Shown: piece by piece, positions 1 through 14,115 of the stretch | Numbering within the stretch: the first letter of the stretch is position 1 | Layout: every line of letters starts with the position of its first letter | NCBI GenBank assembly: GCA_021442155.1 | Contig: CM038217.1 | Span: forward strand, 150,047,834 to 150,111,833 | Direction of reading: 5' to 3' | Length of the DNA: 64,000 bases | DNA from: Cymbidium sinense | Lineage: Eukaryota; Streptophyta; Magnoliopsida; Asparagales; Orchidaceae | Notes under the pieces: generated by a model | What the model saw: the letters and a program-made list of their open reading frames with translations, nothing else | The model's database searches: none | Told to the model about the DNA's origin: nothing | Translations under genes and position numbers: made by a program

Positions 1-1306
1 AATTGAGTGGAGGAAGGATTTCCATGTGCTCAATTTGAAGGAAGTGGTCTTTTGGCCTTAATGAGTTGGGTTCTGACAAACCCATTGGGTCATGTGCACC
101 ATGTCCATTAGTAACCATTTGGTCCACTAAGAGGATGTCAAGTGTCTATGAAGAGGAATTGACCATATTTCAAGTGGTTTTGATTTTTAGGTTACCATAT
201 GATCTAGAGATAAAATTGTCATTTGGCTTGAATTTCAGTTTGAATATATTTGGTATGATTAAAAATGGGTTAGGCCAAGTTTCATTGAATTTATAGTTGG
301 TTTGATGTAATTTGACTAGTTTAAAATATAAATCAATTTGCAAGTGATTTGAAGTTAAATGGGTTTTGATCCACTTGATAATTTCAAGTTTAATGGGTAA
401 ACATGAGTTTGACTTAGGTTTAATTTTTTGAATTTAGTTTTGGTTTGGTGATTGAAGTTTATGTTTATATTTAGATTCATGATTGTAGTATTGATTTAAT
501 AATGAAGAAAAATCAAGGGTTTGGCTTGATTTGAAATTGATTTGGTTAGGTTTAAGGTTTTGACTTGAAGGCTTAGATTGGATTTTGAGTTTGAAATTGG
601 ATTTGATTTTTGAATTTAGTTTTGATATTTGAATTTATATTTTATTTATATATGTGAATATAAATGAGAATATAAATGGTTTATGAGAAAATTTTATGAA
701 TTTGAAGTGATTTGGACTTGATTTGAGTTAAGTCCATAAGAGGGAATCAAAGGACTTCAGAAATATTTTTGATTTGGATTTGAATTTTGGATTTAGTTTG
801 ATTTATTTGAATTTACATTTCATTTATAAATGTGAATATAAATGAAAATATAAATGGGTTGTGAGAAAACCTCTTGAGTTTGAATTAATTTTGATTTGAT
901 TTAGGCTAAGTCCATAAGAGGGAATCAAAGGATTTAGGAAATATTTTTAAAGTTTAGAATCCAATCATGGGCTTCAATCATAAGTTTCAATTATTTAGAA
1001 TTGATTCATGATTTGAGAAAATCCATTGAATTGGTTGAAGGTTTGATTTAGAGTTGGAGTTGATATGAATTTGGAGCTTTGACTTGGAAGAAGGAAGTGA
1101 GGATTTGGTTCTAGCTATAGGGTAGGAAAATCTTCTAACACCCCTAAGGCATGACCTATTCCTATGGCTAACTTTCAAGTCTGTGAGCTACATGATCCAC
1201 CCATTTACTAGATGTGTCTTAAGAATAAGGAACTCAAAAGTCTAATAGATGTCCCATATATCTAAGATGAAGGGGTTGAGAGCTCATTCTAAAAATGTGG
1301 TCAACA
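1..1306 (-). repeat. Inverted partial copy of the long repeat
   Basis: This segment reads as the reverse complement of sequence in about 7920-10260. Anchors: the end at 1299-1306 (GGTCAACA) mirrors TGTTGACC at 7920. The stretch around 1154-1230 mirrors 8010-8070, about 320-400 mirrors 9120-9190, and about 70-200 mirrors 10150-10260 in part. Similarity is moderate with many indels. No coding function is seen; short open frames here are chance. The TG start could be an LTR terminus, which is inference only. Confidence 0.6.
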
Positions 1307-4300
1307 GTGAGTTCAATCAAACTTGAATTAAGCCTTGATCAAGTCAATTGACCCACTTAGGCTCACTTGACCCAAAGTGACCTAAAGTATAGTTTTGAGC
1401 TAAAATTCTAATCCTACCCAAATTGGATTGAACTAAGCCCATCTAAGTCTCACATTATGAGTAACAATCATCATAAGATGATCAATCACTCAAATTGGGT
1501 CAAATTAAGTCAAACCTAAGGGTTGATTAAGTCAACACTTAGCCAAAATGAAATCTAAACTAACTAAAATCCACCATAGGCCAAATTGATTGAAACCATT
1601 GATCAAAACTAATTCATGATCAATGTTTGAACTTAACCAAGTCATCGTTTGAGTCTAACCTAGCCCAATTGGACACTTGACCCAACTTGACCTAAAAAGT
1701 TAAAATGTGTCAAATCTTAATCTAAGCAAAATTGATTGCAACTAATGGATCAAGTTCATTCCAAATCACTTGTTGAACTTGACCAAAGCCTCAATTGGCC
1801 AACTAGACCCAACCTAGCCTAATTGACCATGAACCCAACATGACCTAAAAAGTCAAATCAAGCCAAAATTAAACCAAACCAAAATTTATGGATATCAAAG
1901 CTACCAAAATGTTTCAAATGACCAACCAAACCTAAACCAACTCATGACCTAACCCAATTGGGTCAAAAAATTGGTCAACTTGACCCATTTGACCTAAGTG
2001 AAATCAAATGAACTAAAATCAAATATAAATCAGATTGAACCAAACCAATGATACCAAAACATTTTGAAAGGTCATATGAACTTGGCCCAACCCTTAGTTT
2101 GACCCAATTTGACCAACTGGTCAACTTGACATAAGTTGACCCATTTTGACCTAAATAGGTCAACATGAGTGAAATGATATCAAATCAACTCCAAATTCAT
2201 TAAAATTTGGACCAGCCCAATTTCAAACTATTCTAAATCTGACCAAATTGAAATAAAAGCTAAATGACCATTTTACCCCTAGGTCAAGGGGTAACGTATG
2301 GCCCATTCCACTTGGAATTTGGTCATATCCTTTTTATGGCCACTTGGCACCCTCTTAGTTGACCAAATGGACACTAATGAAGGTGGTGCATATGACCCAA
2401 TAGGTTTGGGTCAGCCAAACCTAAGCCAAGGCCAAAACCGACCATCCAATAGAAAATTATCCACATGGAATCATACCTCCACTCAAATGAGCACATGGAA
2501 ACTTACCGCTCCACTCCTCTACTAAAACCAAACAATGTGGAGCTTAAAATGGCCTAACTAACCCACTCATTGTGATTAATTTCATCAAAATAGAAGAGAC
2601 AAGCTCGGTCATCTGATCCTTGTAGGAGGAGATATACTCCCCCAAACTCCACTTCATTCGTGATCTTTTGCATTTAATTGAGTGATAGGAACCAAGAGGA
2701 AGCTCCCCAAGTTCTCTCTTGCATTTCCAAGCTCTCTCCAAATCCCCATTCTGCTTAGCCTAAATAATAGAAAATAGGGGAGTGAGAAATTCCAAAATAA
2801 TTCAATACAAAGCTCAATTCCTCTTGCAAGCACCTTCAAGGCACCAAGTTGAGTTGACCCAAAGCTTTTTCCAAGCTTCCAAGGCATGGGAAGGGGGAGC
2901 TAGACCAAAGCTGCAAGCACTTGAAGTGGAGTTTGGCCAATAGGAGGATCCACTTGATCTCAAGCCTTCAAACCTTCAACAGGGCTTCGTCTCCACTAGA
3001 CAAAGCTACCTCAATGTTTGGGAGCACTGGTGATAGCCTCCGGCGAGGTATGAATCAAAACCGAGCTTTGGTCCTTTGTGAAGGGAACTTTCATCCCAAG
3101 TGAAATTGGCCATTGGATCTTCTTCTTCTTACTTCTTGATGGTGTGGGTTGATCTCTTAGCTCAATCGAGCTCAAGTGAGCTGGATCAAGCCTGAGATGG
3201 GGGTCTCCATCTCCCAGCGGCGGATAAATCATGGACTGTCCATCCTGCAAGTTTTGGATGGACGATCTTATTAATCCATTCTCATGATTAATCCCTTTGA
3301 TACCACTGATCTTGATCCGATCTTTGATGATGGTCGAAAGCACGTGGACTGTTTCAATGTGACAACATAAATAACCAACTCGATGATCCACATGGAAAGC
3401 ACGTATGTCGACGTGCGGCGGATTAGTTATATAATTAGGGTTATTTAATTATCCTGAATCACTAAACTTTAAAAATATATAATTAAATGTAGAAAAATTA
3501 GAAATATATGAATGAGGGCTCATTCTAAAGATAATTAAATGGGGAATAATATAAAATAAATTTTGATTGATTTTAAATAGTGGGTTTTCCTTAATTTAGG
3601 TTTATTTGAAATCTTAATAACCCTAATTACTCTCTAATGACTTCATTAATTAATTCCAAACTTCTTAGACATATTTTGGGGGATGACCTCTATCTCCCCT
3701 AATTTTTTTGGAATGTATTAATGGGTTAATTAGGAAATCAATTAATGAATCTCTAATCACTCTCTTAATGTAACTAAGGATAATTAAGCATGTGAATAGT
3801 GGCTTAATCATTTAATTAAGATAATTAAACATTGTTTAAGGGATCAGGAGATTTATAGAATAATTTTGGGATATTTTTTTAAGTTATTCCCTAAACCCCT
3901 TTCTTCCTTAATCCAAACCTAATTAAGGTTAATCTACTAATAACCTTCTTAATTAACATAATCAAATTTTCAAAATCAATCTAAACTTAATCAATCCTTT
4001 GCTGGGTAGATACTTAGGTGTTCAATAACCTAAGTAAGCTTAAAGAATTCAAATCCAACCTACATGTGTGAGAAGGGTTATGAAAGTACTTAATTAAACC
4101 CTTTAGCTTAATTAATCATCAATTATGAGCCAATTGCATTAGGCCCTTTCTTTCTTAGGGTGCATTGCTGATTTAAACTCAACGTGGTTGCATGTCATAT
4201 GTTACACATAATAATTATGTTAAGGAGGTGTAGGTAAGGGGTAATTAAAGAACTTAATTTACACCTTAAACAAAATAAAACATAAAATCAATCTAATGGT

Positions 4301-6180
4301 TCTAAAAATTAAACTAAAAAAACACACACATGTGGGAGATGGGTTAGGACTAGCAAACCTTCTCACATTTCCTAAATTCAAATCAAACTCAAAATAAAAA
4401 TAAAAATTTCTTTAAACAATTTGATTCACTTTAAATGATCTTATTCCATAGGATTGTCTTTAGGAATTAATTAAGATGAATGAAATTCCATGCTTACATC
4501 ACTTTATTTCTTTCCTAACATGCTAAATGTGTATGTCATATGAAAATTATGCATTCATATCTTTTGAAAAATCAAATTAAAATGAAATATTTCCTTTATG
4601 TCAAATTGCATATTTTGGCTAAAGTAAGAATATGAATGGCTATTATCACTATTAAATCAAAATTATTTTCAAAACTTAGAAATCAAATATGACAAATGAA
4701 AGGTATGCTACTTATAATTACTTATAAGTTTGCATGTGAGTATAATATAAAATATGCATTATGTGACTTTTCCTTCTCTTCTCTTTTAACATAGTTTTGA
4801 ATAGGATTTGCAAAGTGTATAGTTCATTTGAAAAGAATACAACACTTGCCTAAATCCATTCCTATTCATTCTTATGTTATCTTTTAAGAGGGATCTTCAC
4901 ATTTACACATGTAAATTATATAACCAAATCAAACAAACAAACATAAACTTTTTGCATGTCTCTTTTTTCATTCATTTCTTTTTATACATGCACATATCTT
5001 TAAGAAAAGTGGTATATTAGTGACATCCAGATTGTGAGGCTTTTTAAAGTAGGTCTTATACCTTACACCCCTGGTGAAGAAAATAATAGTGTCGTACTCA
5101 CTTATGTCTTTCATACATGTAAATGTGCATATGAATAATGGATAAAAGAACCCCTCTTTTCTACTTACAAAATCATGCATACATGAAACATTCCAAATTT
5201 TCTTAAGCAATATCTCTTAGCATTCATCATTAAGGTGTGCTAACATTCCTACTTGCATGTATAAATATGCTTAGGATTCATCCATGTGCATGTTACACAC
5301 GTCGAAAAGAAATAAAGTATTTTGTATTTTGTGACAGTAATTCACTTAATCTTAAAATGCCTTTCTCTTTGAATAGGTTTATTTAGGAAAAATCTAAACT
5401 TAGGATTAATTAAAACACATAATAAAATATTCACTAAATAAAAATTAATAATGGATCTACTTTAGAAATTACTTAAGGTAGGGAGGAAAGAGAAGTCCTC
5501 TTCTTTTTCCTCTCTTTACAACACTTAGTAATTAGTTGTAGGTTCATTCAAACCAAATCAAATCATGAAATAAAACTTAACCAAATCAACTAAACCACTT
5601 AAATGAAACCACCCTCTAAGTTGAACCCCTCATACTTAGAAAACTCTAACCAAAACTAGCTAAGACATGTCACACAAACCTTGAATGGCTTACATATTAG
5701 GCTAAGTCACCATTTCTAGTCTTATGTTAGGGCGATGCATGGTTTGATGCTTATTTTTATTTTATGATGTGATATTTTAGTCTGGATGATGGAGTGTATG
5801 TGCATAGATTGAATGGTAGAATGATATTAGTCTAATCATTATCTTCTGTAGGAGATTATTCTTAAGGGGCGTTGTAATAAATATTTTTTTTTTTTGCGCT
5901 TATACCCCTAAGCATAATCCAAAATAGGCCAGGTGGACTTGGTTACCCATTTGTGGGGTGCTAAGTCTAATTTATTCATATACATGCTTGGGATTGTGTG
6001 ATTTGTTTAGCTAATCTTTATTTTGCAGTTTTAGTTAGATTTACCTTTCCCATTTCATGTAATTTTGTAATTAGGATTTGGAATGATTATTATGGGGGAT
6101 TAGGATGAACATTAGTTATAAGGCTATGTCTTATGTACCATGTGAAGCCTTTGGAGCAACCACATTTCAATCAATCAAAA

Positions 6181-6235
6181 GAAGAAAGAAGAAAGAAGAA
6201 AGAAGAAGGGAGAAAGAAGAAATGAAGAATGAAGA
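6181..6235. repeat. GAA-rich purine tract in copy A
   Basis: An almost pure purine run (GAAGAAAGAAGAAAGAAG and variants). Equivalent tracts lie at 14059-14115 in copy B and 18313-18376 in copy C, each just after a conserved CCATGTG segment and before a run near ATAACATGAATTCC. The tract is therefore part of the repeat rather than an independent microsatellite. Confidence 0.75.
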
Positions 6236-7219
6236 CCCCCATAACATGAATTCCTTCTTAATTATAATTAATTCATTTGTAATTCAGGTTGTATAAGGGT
6301 AGAGCTTGGCTACCAAATTTATTTTAGGTTTTGGTGGGAGCCCCAAAAGGCCTCTTATTCTTTTGCACAAAATTATTTGATGTTTGTTTGGTAAAAGATG
6401 GCATGTTTTCCTAGTTTATTCTTTATTTTGATGAATGGCCTTGATGCCATTAGGCTCTTAGGAAAAAATAAATTTTGCCCAATTAATAAACTCAAAACCA
6501 AAAATAATAACTCACAACTTTGCCTAAAGCCTAAGTTATAAATCAAGATAAAAGATTTAGCAACCCTTTAGTTGGATGTTGTATATTTTCACATCATGCA
6601 TAAAAAAACATCTTGTTTCTTTCTTATTATGGAGGGCTTCCACCTTTGCAGAAACTTCTTTGAGAGCCATGGTGAAAACACACCTCCTTTCTTATTGATT
6701 TTGGCCCATAATCCAATTTCTCATGCATTAGGCATATGAATCCTAAAGCTTGTGTTAAATGAATTGTCCAAAAATGAAAATAAAATATAACAAAATTTGC
6801 ATTGAAATTTAAGTCATTAATCTTAGTCTAGTGTGTTTAAGGACTTAGTCTCTTTCTAAATAAACAACAACTATCTTGCAAAGCATGACTTTTACATGTA
6901 TTTAAAATCATAGAGGAGTTAGTTGGCCACCCCAGGCTTGTAAGTCCAAGCTTGGGTGGTTTATCCTCTCTTGGAGGTAAACCAAATACCCATTTTTTTC
7001 CTTAGATTTAGGTCAGCCCTCCAGCTCCCTAGATTTAGGCTCAGAGGATGCTACTTTCCTGTGTGGGCTATGATCATAAATCCTCACCTCTTAGGCATTT
7101 CCACAATCTTGTGTTGTGGAATTATAAGCCCTATATTTCTAATAAAAATTCAACTCAAACAAATAAATCACCTTAATTTCAAAAATATAAAGCCTAACCA
7201 TAGGAGAGTTTGGGATGCT

Positions 7220-7919
7220 TACTAGGCTTCCTAGTATCATAAGCATCTCCTACTCATCTTCCTTTGGTTTCGATAATAACTCCCTCCTCTTGATCAATCC
7301 CATTAGATCTTCTAAAAATGAATCAATTGATTGATAGTCCTATCTTTGAAATCTTTGGAGATAATGATCATTTACCTTAATCGAGAGTATTCTTAAAGAA
7401 TCTTATTCCTTAGATGTAATTAACTATGGGGCTTGCCTGTGAGAAACTTAAAATAAAATAAACCCTCCTTTTTTTTCCATGTAAAGTAAGGGAAGAATCT
7501 ATGGTACATTCCAAAGGTCCATAGTCCTTAGGAGTCCTTATTAAGGTGATTAGGTCCATTATATGATGGTGACTTCTATCTCTCAAGATAGTACATCATT
7601 CCTCAATGCCATACTCGATCACCCTAATAAGAACATCTGCAGATCTGCGTGGTGTCCAACACAAGAAGTGTTTGAAGATATTTTTTTTGGTTCTTCATTT
7701 TTATCTTTTTCTCCCTCAGAAAGATTATGAAGAATTAGAAAATAATTTCACCATAGCTTTCTAATATCATGAGTATCTCCTACTCATCTCCTTCTAGTTT
7801 TGATAATAACTCTCTCTTTTTTTATCAATCTCACTTGATTTTCTAAAAATAACCAATTGATTGATAATCCTATCTTTAAAATCTTTGAGATAATAATCAT
7901 TTACCCTAATCGAGAGTAT
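7220..7919. repeat. Local duplication at the end of copy A
   Basis: About 175 bp at 7220-7395 (ctaggcttcctagtatcat through cttaatcgagagtatt) is repeated at 7745-7919 with substitutions. The second copy stops exactly where copy B begins with TGTTGACC. A similar end duplication is seen in copy B at 15345-15985. Confidence 0.6.
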
Positions 7920-10900
7920 TGTTGACCTCATTTTTAGAATTAGCTCTCAACACCTCCATCTTAGGCTTAAGACTTCTCTTAGACTTTAAAAGTTCATTAG
8001 TCTTAAGACACATATAGTGATTAGGTGGACACTCAAACCTAGCCCTAGAAGACTTACAAGAGTTAGCCATAGGAATATATCATGCCTTAGAGGTGTTAAG
8101 AAAATTTTCTACCCTTAGCTTAAACCATTCCTCACTTTTCTTCTTTCAAGTCAAACCCCAAATCAATCTTAATTGATTTTCTCCAAACTCATATCAACTC
8201 CATGATTGAAACCCATGATCAAAATCCATCAAAAATTCCTAAGTCCAAATTTTGCCTAAGTCCGTAATCCTCCCTTAAGGACTTAACTAAATCTTCATAT
8301 CTTTGAGATTTTCTCATGACCTATTTATATTCTCATTTATATTCATATATATAAATGAAATATAAATTCAAACCCATCAAATCAAATTCAACATTCAAAA
8401 TCAATTCATGAAATTCCCTTTAATGGATTTAACCTAAATCATGATAAAACTTATTCAAACCCTTGGAATTTCTCAAAACTTATTTATATTCTGATTTATA
8501 TTCTCATATATAAATGAAATATAAATATAAATCAATCAAATCAAAGGCAAAAATTAAATTACAATTTAAAACTCCTTTAAATCCTTTAAATTTTATTTAA
8601 TTGATTTAACCTATATCTTGATCAAATCAATTCAAACACATGGGATTTTCTCAAAACTTATTTGTATTCTCATTTTTATTCTCATATATAAATAAAATAT
8701 AATAATAAATCAATCAAATCCAATAAAAAAAATTAAATTTTAATTTAAAATTTTTTAGAATCCTTTAAATTCCTTTTGATGGACTTAGCTCAAATCATGA
8801 TTAAACCACTTCAAATCCTTCAAATTTTCTCATGATCAATTTATATCTTCATTTATATTCACATATATAAATGAAATATAAATTCAAACAATCAAAACCA
8901 ACTCCAAAAATTAAACTCAAATCAACTCAAAATCCAATCTAAGCCTTCCAAGTCAAAATATGAACTTAGCCAAATCATTTTTAAATCAAGCCAAACTCTT
9001 GATTTTCTCTCATGATTCAATCAACCTTACAAAGCTCCTATATAAATCCAAACTCCAATCAGACAATCAAAACCTAATTCAAAAATCAAACCCAAAATCC
9101 TTTCATATTCTTCCTTTGAATATGAAATTTTCAAATGGATCAAAACCCATTTGACTTCAAACCACTTGTAAATAGATTTATATTTCAATCATAAGTCCAT
9201 ATACAAGATCAACCAACTTCAAATCAATCTTTGACCAAGCCATTTGACCCACTTAGGCTCACTTGACCCAAAGTGACCTAAAGTACCCTTATGAGCCAAA
9301 TTTTGATCCTAACCAAATTGGATTGAACAAAACTCGTATATCCCTTTCATCATGATCAACAATCATCATGAGATGATCAATCAATCAAATTTGGTCAAAC
9401 CAACTGAAATCTAAGAGTTGACCAAGTCAACACTTAACCTAAAATAAAACCTAACATAGACAAATTCTACCATAGGCCAAATTGATTGAAACCCTTAATC
9501 TAAGTTCACTCATGACCTATGTTTGAACTTGACCAAGCTGACATTTGAGCCTAACCTAGCCCAATTGGTCAACTTGACCCAAGTTGACCCATTTTGACCT
9601 AAAGGGTCAAAATGTGTCAAAACTAAGCCAAATTGATTGAAACCAATGAGTCAAGTCCATTAAAATCGTGAAATGACCAAAGCCTCATTAAACTAGACAG
9701 ATTGACCTTAAACCCAACATGACCTAAAGGGTCATGTTGAGCCAAACTTGAACTTAACCCAAATTGATTGGAAACAAAGATACCAATCCACTCCATATGA
9801 CTAACCTAAACTACCTTCACTACCTCAAATGTTAAATGAGTCAATCAACTTAACCCATTTGACCTAAATGAAGTCATATGAGCCAACAACAAATACCAAA
9901 TTGAATCAAACCAAAGCCACCAAAATATTTCAAATGGTCATATGAACTTGACCAATTTGACCCAATTTGACCTATTGGTCAAGTTGACCCAGTTTGACCT
10001 AAATGGGTCAACATGAGCCAAACCTTATCAAATGAATTTCAAATCCAATGAAACTTGGCCAAACCTAGTTTCTCCACATACCCAACATGTCCAATGTGAA
10101 AAAAATAGCAAAACTACCATACTACCCCTAGGCCATAGAACAAATATTGGCTTAACCCATGGGTAATTTGGTCATACCCTCTTCACAATTGAGGCTTTTC
10201 TAAAAGCTCGGGGACCTAGGGGAAAGTGGTGCACCCAACCCAATGGGTTTGGTGCAACCCATTTGGTCCCTAAACCAAACCCAAACCTATGGTCAAAAAT
10301 TGAAAATTTAATCTCCCTCTGAAGCTAAAATTAAGGCATATGGGAGGTTGGCAATCCACTCCTTGGATCAAACCGACCATGTGCACACTCAAAATAGTCC
10401 AAACAAACTCCCCAATATGATCAATTGGATCAAAATGGCAAGAGCATTTCCGGCTGTCCTGATCCTTCAAGGGGAAGATATACTCCCCCTAATTCAATTC
10501 AAACTTCACTTTTGTCGATTGAGCTAAAAACTCAGTAATCATCGAGAGCACTCCCAAGCTTCTTAGAGGATTAATTCCCATTTCTATTTTTCAAGTGCAA
10601 AATAGAGCTCAATCCATTAGCCAATTTCTTCCTCACTCAATTTCCTTCCAATTACTCTTGCACACTTCATCTTTAAGTGTAAGCTTATTGGAGTTCCCAC
10701 AGGAAGGAAGGATCCAATTTGATCAAAGCCAAAGCTCAAGCAAGGAGTTGGTCCATACATTAATCTACTCAACCTCAAGTGTTATACTCTCAGCAAGGCT
10801 TCGTCTCAACCAGACGAAGCTTCTCCAAGGGAATCGAGCATCGGTGAGGTATGATATTTTTCGCCATTAAACTAAATGTGTTGTGGAGCTTTGTGAAAGA

Positions 10901-13900
10901 AATTTTCACCCCATCAATTATGCGTTGGATTTTTCTTTGTCTTTAGATGGTGTGGGTTGAGTTTGGTTTGTTTGATTCCATTAGATCGAGCGGATCTTCC
11001 TGATCATGGATGGTCTCTGGGGAAGAACTTGATGATCTCTTGTCCATCCACATTTTTAGATGGGCGGTGAGATTATTATGTTAGAAAATCCTTTTACATC
11101 TTTTTAAAATGCAGGGAGATCCTTAGTCGTTCGATCTTTGATCAGATGGCATAGGATTAAAGCGTGTGTGTCGCTAGTCGCCCCCATGACATGATAACTT
11201 AAGTGATCCTCCTGACATGGCTGTAAAGTGCCGGCATACACGCCACGTGGGCTAGAGTTGTGGATTAATAAAATGCTTAATTAATTCTTAATTAACCTAG
11301 AGATCTTCTAAAATTCATAAATATCTCTAAAAAAATTTAAAAATATGAAATAAAATCCTATGGATAGATAATTAAACTTAGAACATTTTAAAATTAATTT
11401 AATGGGTTCTAAATTATGATTTTCTCTAAATTTAGGTTTTATTAGAAAGTTTATTTTGCTAATTACTTTTAATTAGGCCTTTGATTAATCCCAAATTTTT
11501 TGGAAAAGTTTTAGGGGATGACCTCTGCCTCCCCTAATTTTATAGAGATTTATTGAAGGCTTGATTAGAATAATTGCATATGGTTTCTTTAATTACCTTT
11601 CTTATGTAATTAAGCATAATTAGGATATGATTAGTGATTTTAACCTATGATTAGAGTTGATTAAGGTCAGATCCAATAAGTAGGAGATTTATGGAATAAT
11701 TTTGGGATATTTCCCCTAAGCTATTTCTTAAACCCCCTCTTCTCTCCTTAATCTCCTCTTAATTAAGGGTTAATTCATTAATTATCCCCTTAAATAATTT
11801 CTAAAAATTCTAAAAAAAAGAGTTCCAGAACTTAATTAATTGACTTTGGGTGGATGCTTAGGTGTTTAATAGATTAAGCATAATTAACACAATCAAAACC
11901 CAATTCACATGTGTGAAAGGATATTTTGAAATTACTTAAGCTAAACCTCTTAGCTTATTAACTCTTAATTGTGAGCCAACTTATATTAGGCCTTTTCATT
12001 ATTAGGTACATTGTAAATTTAAATTCTTGTGAGTTTTATGTCTCATTGGCTCATAATTATTTAGTTAATTCTTAAGGTGTGTAGTAGGGTTAATTAAGTT
12101 ACTTAATTCATACATTATCCTAATCAATGCATAAAAATGGATCTAATTATCTAAAAATTAAACAAAAATATCAAACACATGTGGGAATGGGTTAGGAACA
12201 GCAAACTCATCTCACCTTTTCAAAATTAAATCAAACTTCAAACTAAAGAAAAATCACTTTGAATTCACTTTGATTCATTTTAAATTTTCTTATTCTATAA
12301 GAATGTCTTTAGGATTTAAATGAAGTGAGTTTGTTTACATGCTTTCATTGCTTTGGATCTTTCCCCAACAGTTAAGTTGTATTCCCATGATGTCATGCAT
12401 TCATAATTTTGAAATTCAATTTTAAAATGAAATTATTTACTTTATATCAAATTTGTATGTGTTGGCTAAAGTAAAAAAATATGAGTAGCTATTATCACTA
12501 CTAAAATCCAAATTATTTTCAAAATATATAAATCAAATACCAAATCTAAAAGTGTGTTAATTATACTTTAATTATAAGCTTGCATGTGATGGATTATAAA
12601 GGCATGCTTTAGCACAGGTTTCATTTTTCTTATGTTAGCATAGTTTTGAATAGGAGTTAGTAAGATGTAGGGTTCATTTGAAAAGAACCCAACACTCACT
12701 TCATTCCATACCTTATTCATCCCTATGGTATCACCTAAGAAGGGTTTCCTATACTTGCATACATAAATTGCATAAACAAAAATGAATCCATTAAACAAAT
12801 TTTTGTTGCATTCTCCTTTTACATTTCATTTCTTTTATACATATGTTAGTATTTAAGGAAAGTGGTATATTAGTCTGGACAACCCTGAGGTTGCGAGGCT
12901 TTAAGTAGCCCAAATTAGTTCTTGTGCCTTAAACCTCTGGTTAACAATGATGATGTACTCACTTATGCCTTTCTTACTCTCATATGTGTATGTGAAATTT
13001 TGGATAAGGAAAACCTTTTCTACTTAAGAAAAATCATGCATATTCAACTTCTAAATTTTCTTAAATGAATTACTTAGCTTGCATCATAAAGTGTGTTAAC
13101 TACTCTCATTTACATGTATAGATATGTTTAGGGTCCATCCATATGCATGTTATATATGTTGGAAAAGAAATGAAGTAATGTGTTATGTGAATTTTGATTC
13201 ATTTTATTTAATCTTGGAATTCCTTTTTTTAATAGGTTTGTTTAGAGCTTATCTAAACTTAGGTTAATTAAAATATTTAATCAAAACATTCACCTAAATG
13301 AAAATAAAATGTGAATCTACTTTCAAAATTACTTAAGTTAGGGAAGGAAAGAGAAGTTCTCTTCTCTTTCCCTCTCTTCATAATCTAGTAATTAATTGTA
13401 GGATCCACTTAAATAAAATTAAAATATGAAATAAAATCAATTCAAAATACTTAAATAACTTAAATGAAACCCTCCTCTAAGTTGAACATGTTCTTCACAC
13501 TTAGAAAAGTTGAATCTAAAGCCATAGCTAAGCATACCACACAAGCCTTCAAAGCACACACATTAGCCTAGTCACCACTTCTAGTCTTAGGTTAGTGGTG
13601 CATGATTTGATGTTTGTTTTATTTTATGATCTATGTTTTAGACTTGATGTTATGGTGTATACTCATAGAATGAATGATAGGACATTCTTAGTCTAACTAT
13701 TCTTTTCTGCAGGGGATTGTGCTTAAGGGGAGTTATCATAAATAAAAATATAAATGCTTTAGCTTGCAGGTGCTTTATACCCCTAAGCATAATCCAAAAG
13801 CTAGGTGGACTTAGTCACCCATGTGTGGGGTGATAAGTTCAATATACATGCTTTGGATTGTGTAGTTTTTTTAGCTAACTTTTATTTTGCAGGTGTTAGT

Positions 13901-14058
13901 TAGATTTTTACTTTTTCTTTTCATATAAAAAATTGTATAATTAGGATTTTGGAATGATTGTTATGGGGTTTAGGATGAGCATTGGTCATAAGATCCTATC
14001 GTATGCACCATGTGCAGCCTTGGAGCATCTACTGTCCAACCATCCAAAGGAGGGAACC

Positions 14059-14115
14059 AAAGAAGAAAGAAGAAAAGAAAAGAAGAAAGAAGAAAAGAAG
14101 AATAAAGCTTGAAGA
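14059..14115. repeat. GAA-rich purine tract in copy B
   Basis: Purine run of AAGAAGAAAGAAGAAAAG type, equivalent to those at 6181 and 18313. Confidence 0.7.

Larger units (their letters stand above)
1307..7919 (+). repeat. Long repeat, copy A
   Basis: This non-coding AT-rich sequence is colinear with 9200-15650 (copy B) at an offset of about 7.85-7.9 kb. Anchors: 1351/9247 (ACCCACTTAGGCTCACTTGA), 2613/10461, 2984/10796, 3670/11505, 3850/11685, 4010/11855, 5925/13805, 6915/14856 and 7640/15590. The first 1 kb is rich in short TTGACC/GGTCAA words. No ORF shows a protein family signature. It is probably the non-coding part or LTR of a large retroelement, but no element ends are certain. Confidence 0.65.

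Noticed and set aside
3011..3391. 126-codon frame on the - strand in repeat copy A
   Set aside because: The equivalent place in copy B has no corresponding open frame, so it is not conserved coding sequence.
6181..6235. GAA tract as an independent microsatellite
   Set aside because: Equivalent tracts occur at the same place in copies B and C, so it is part of the long repeat.
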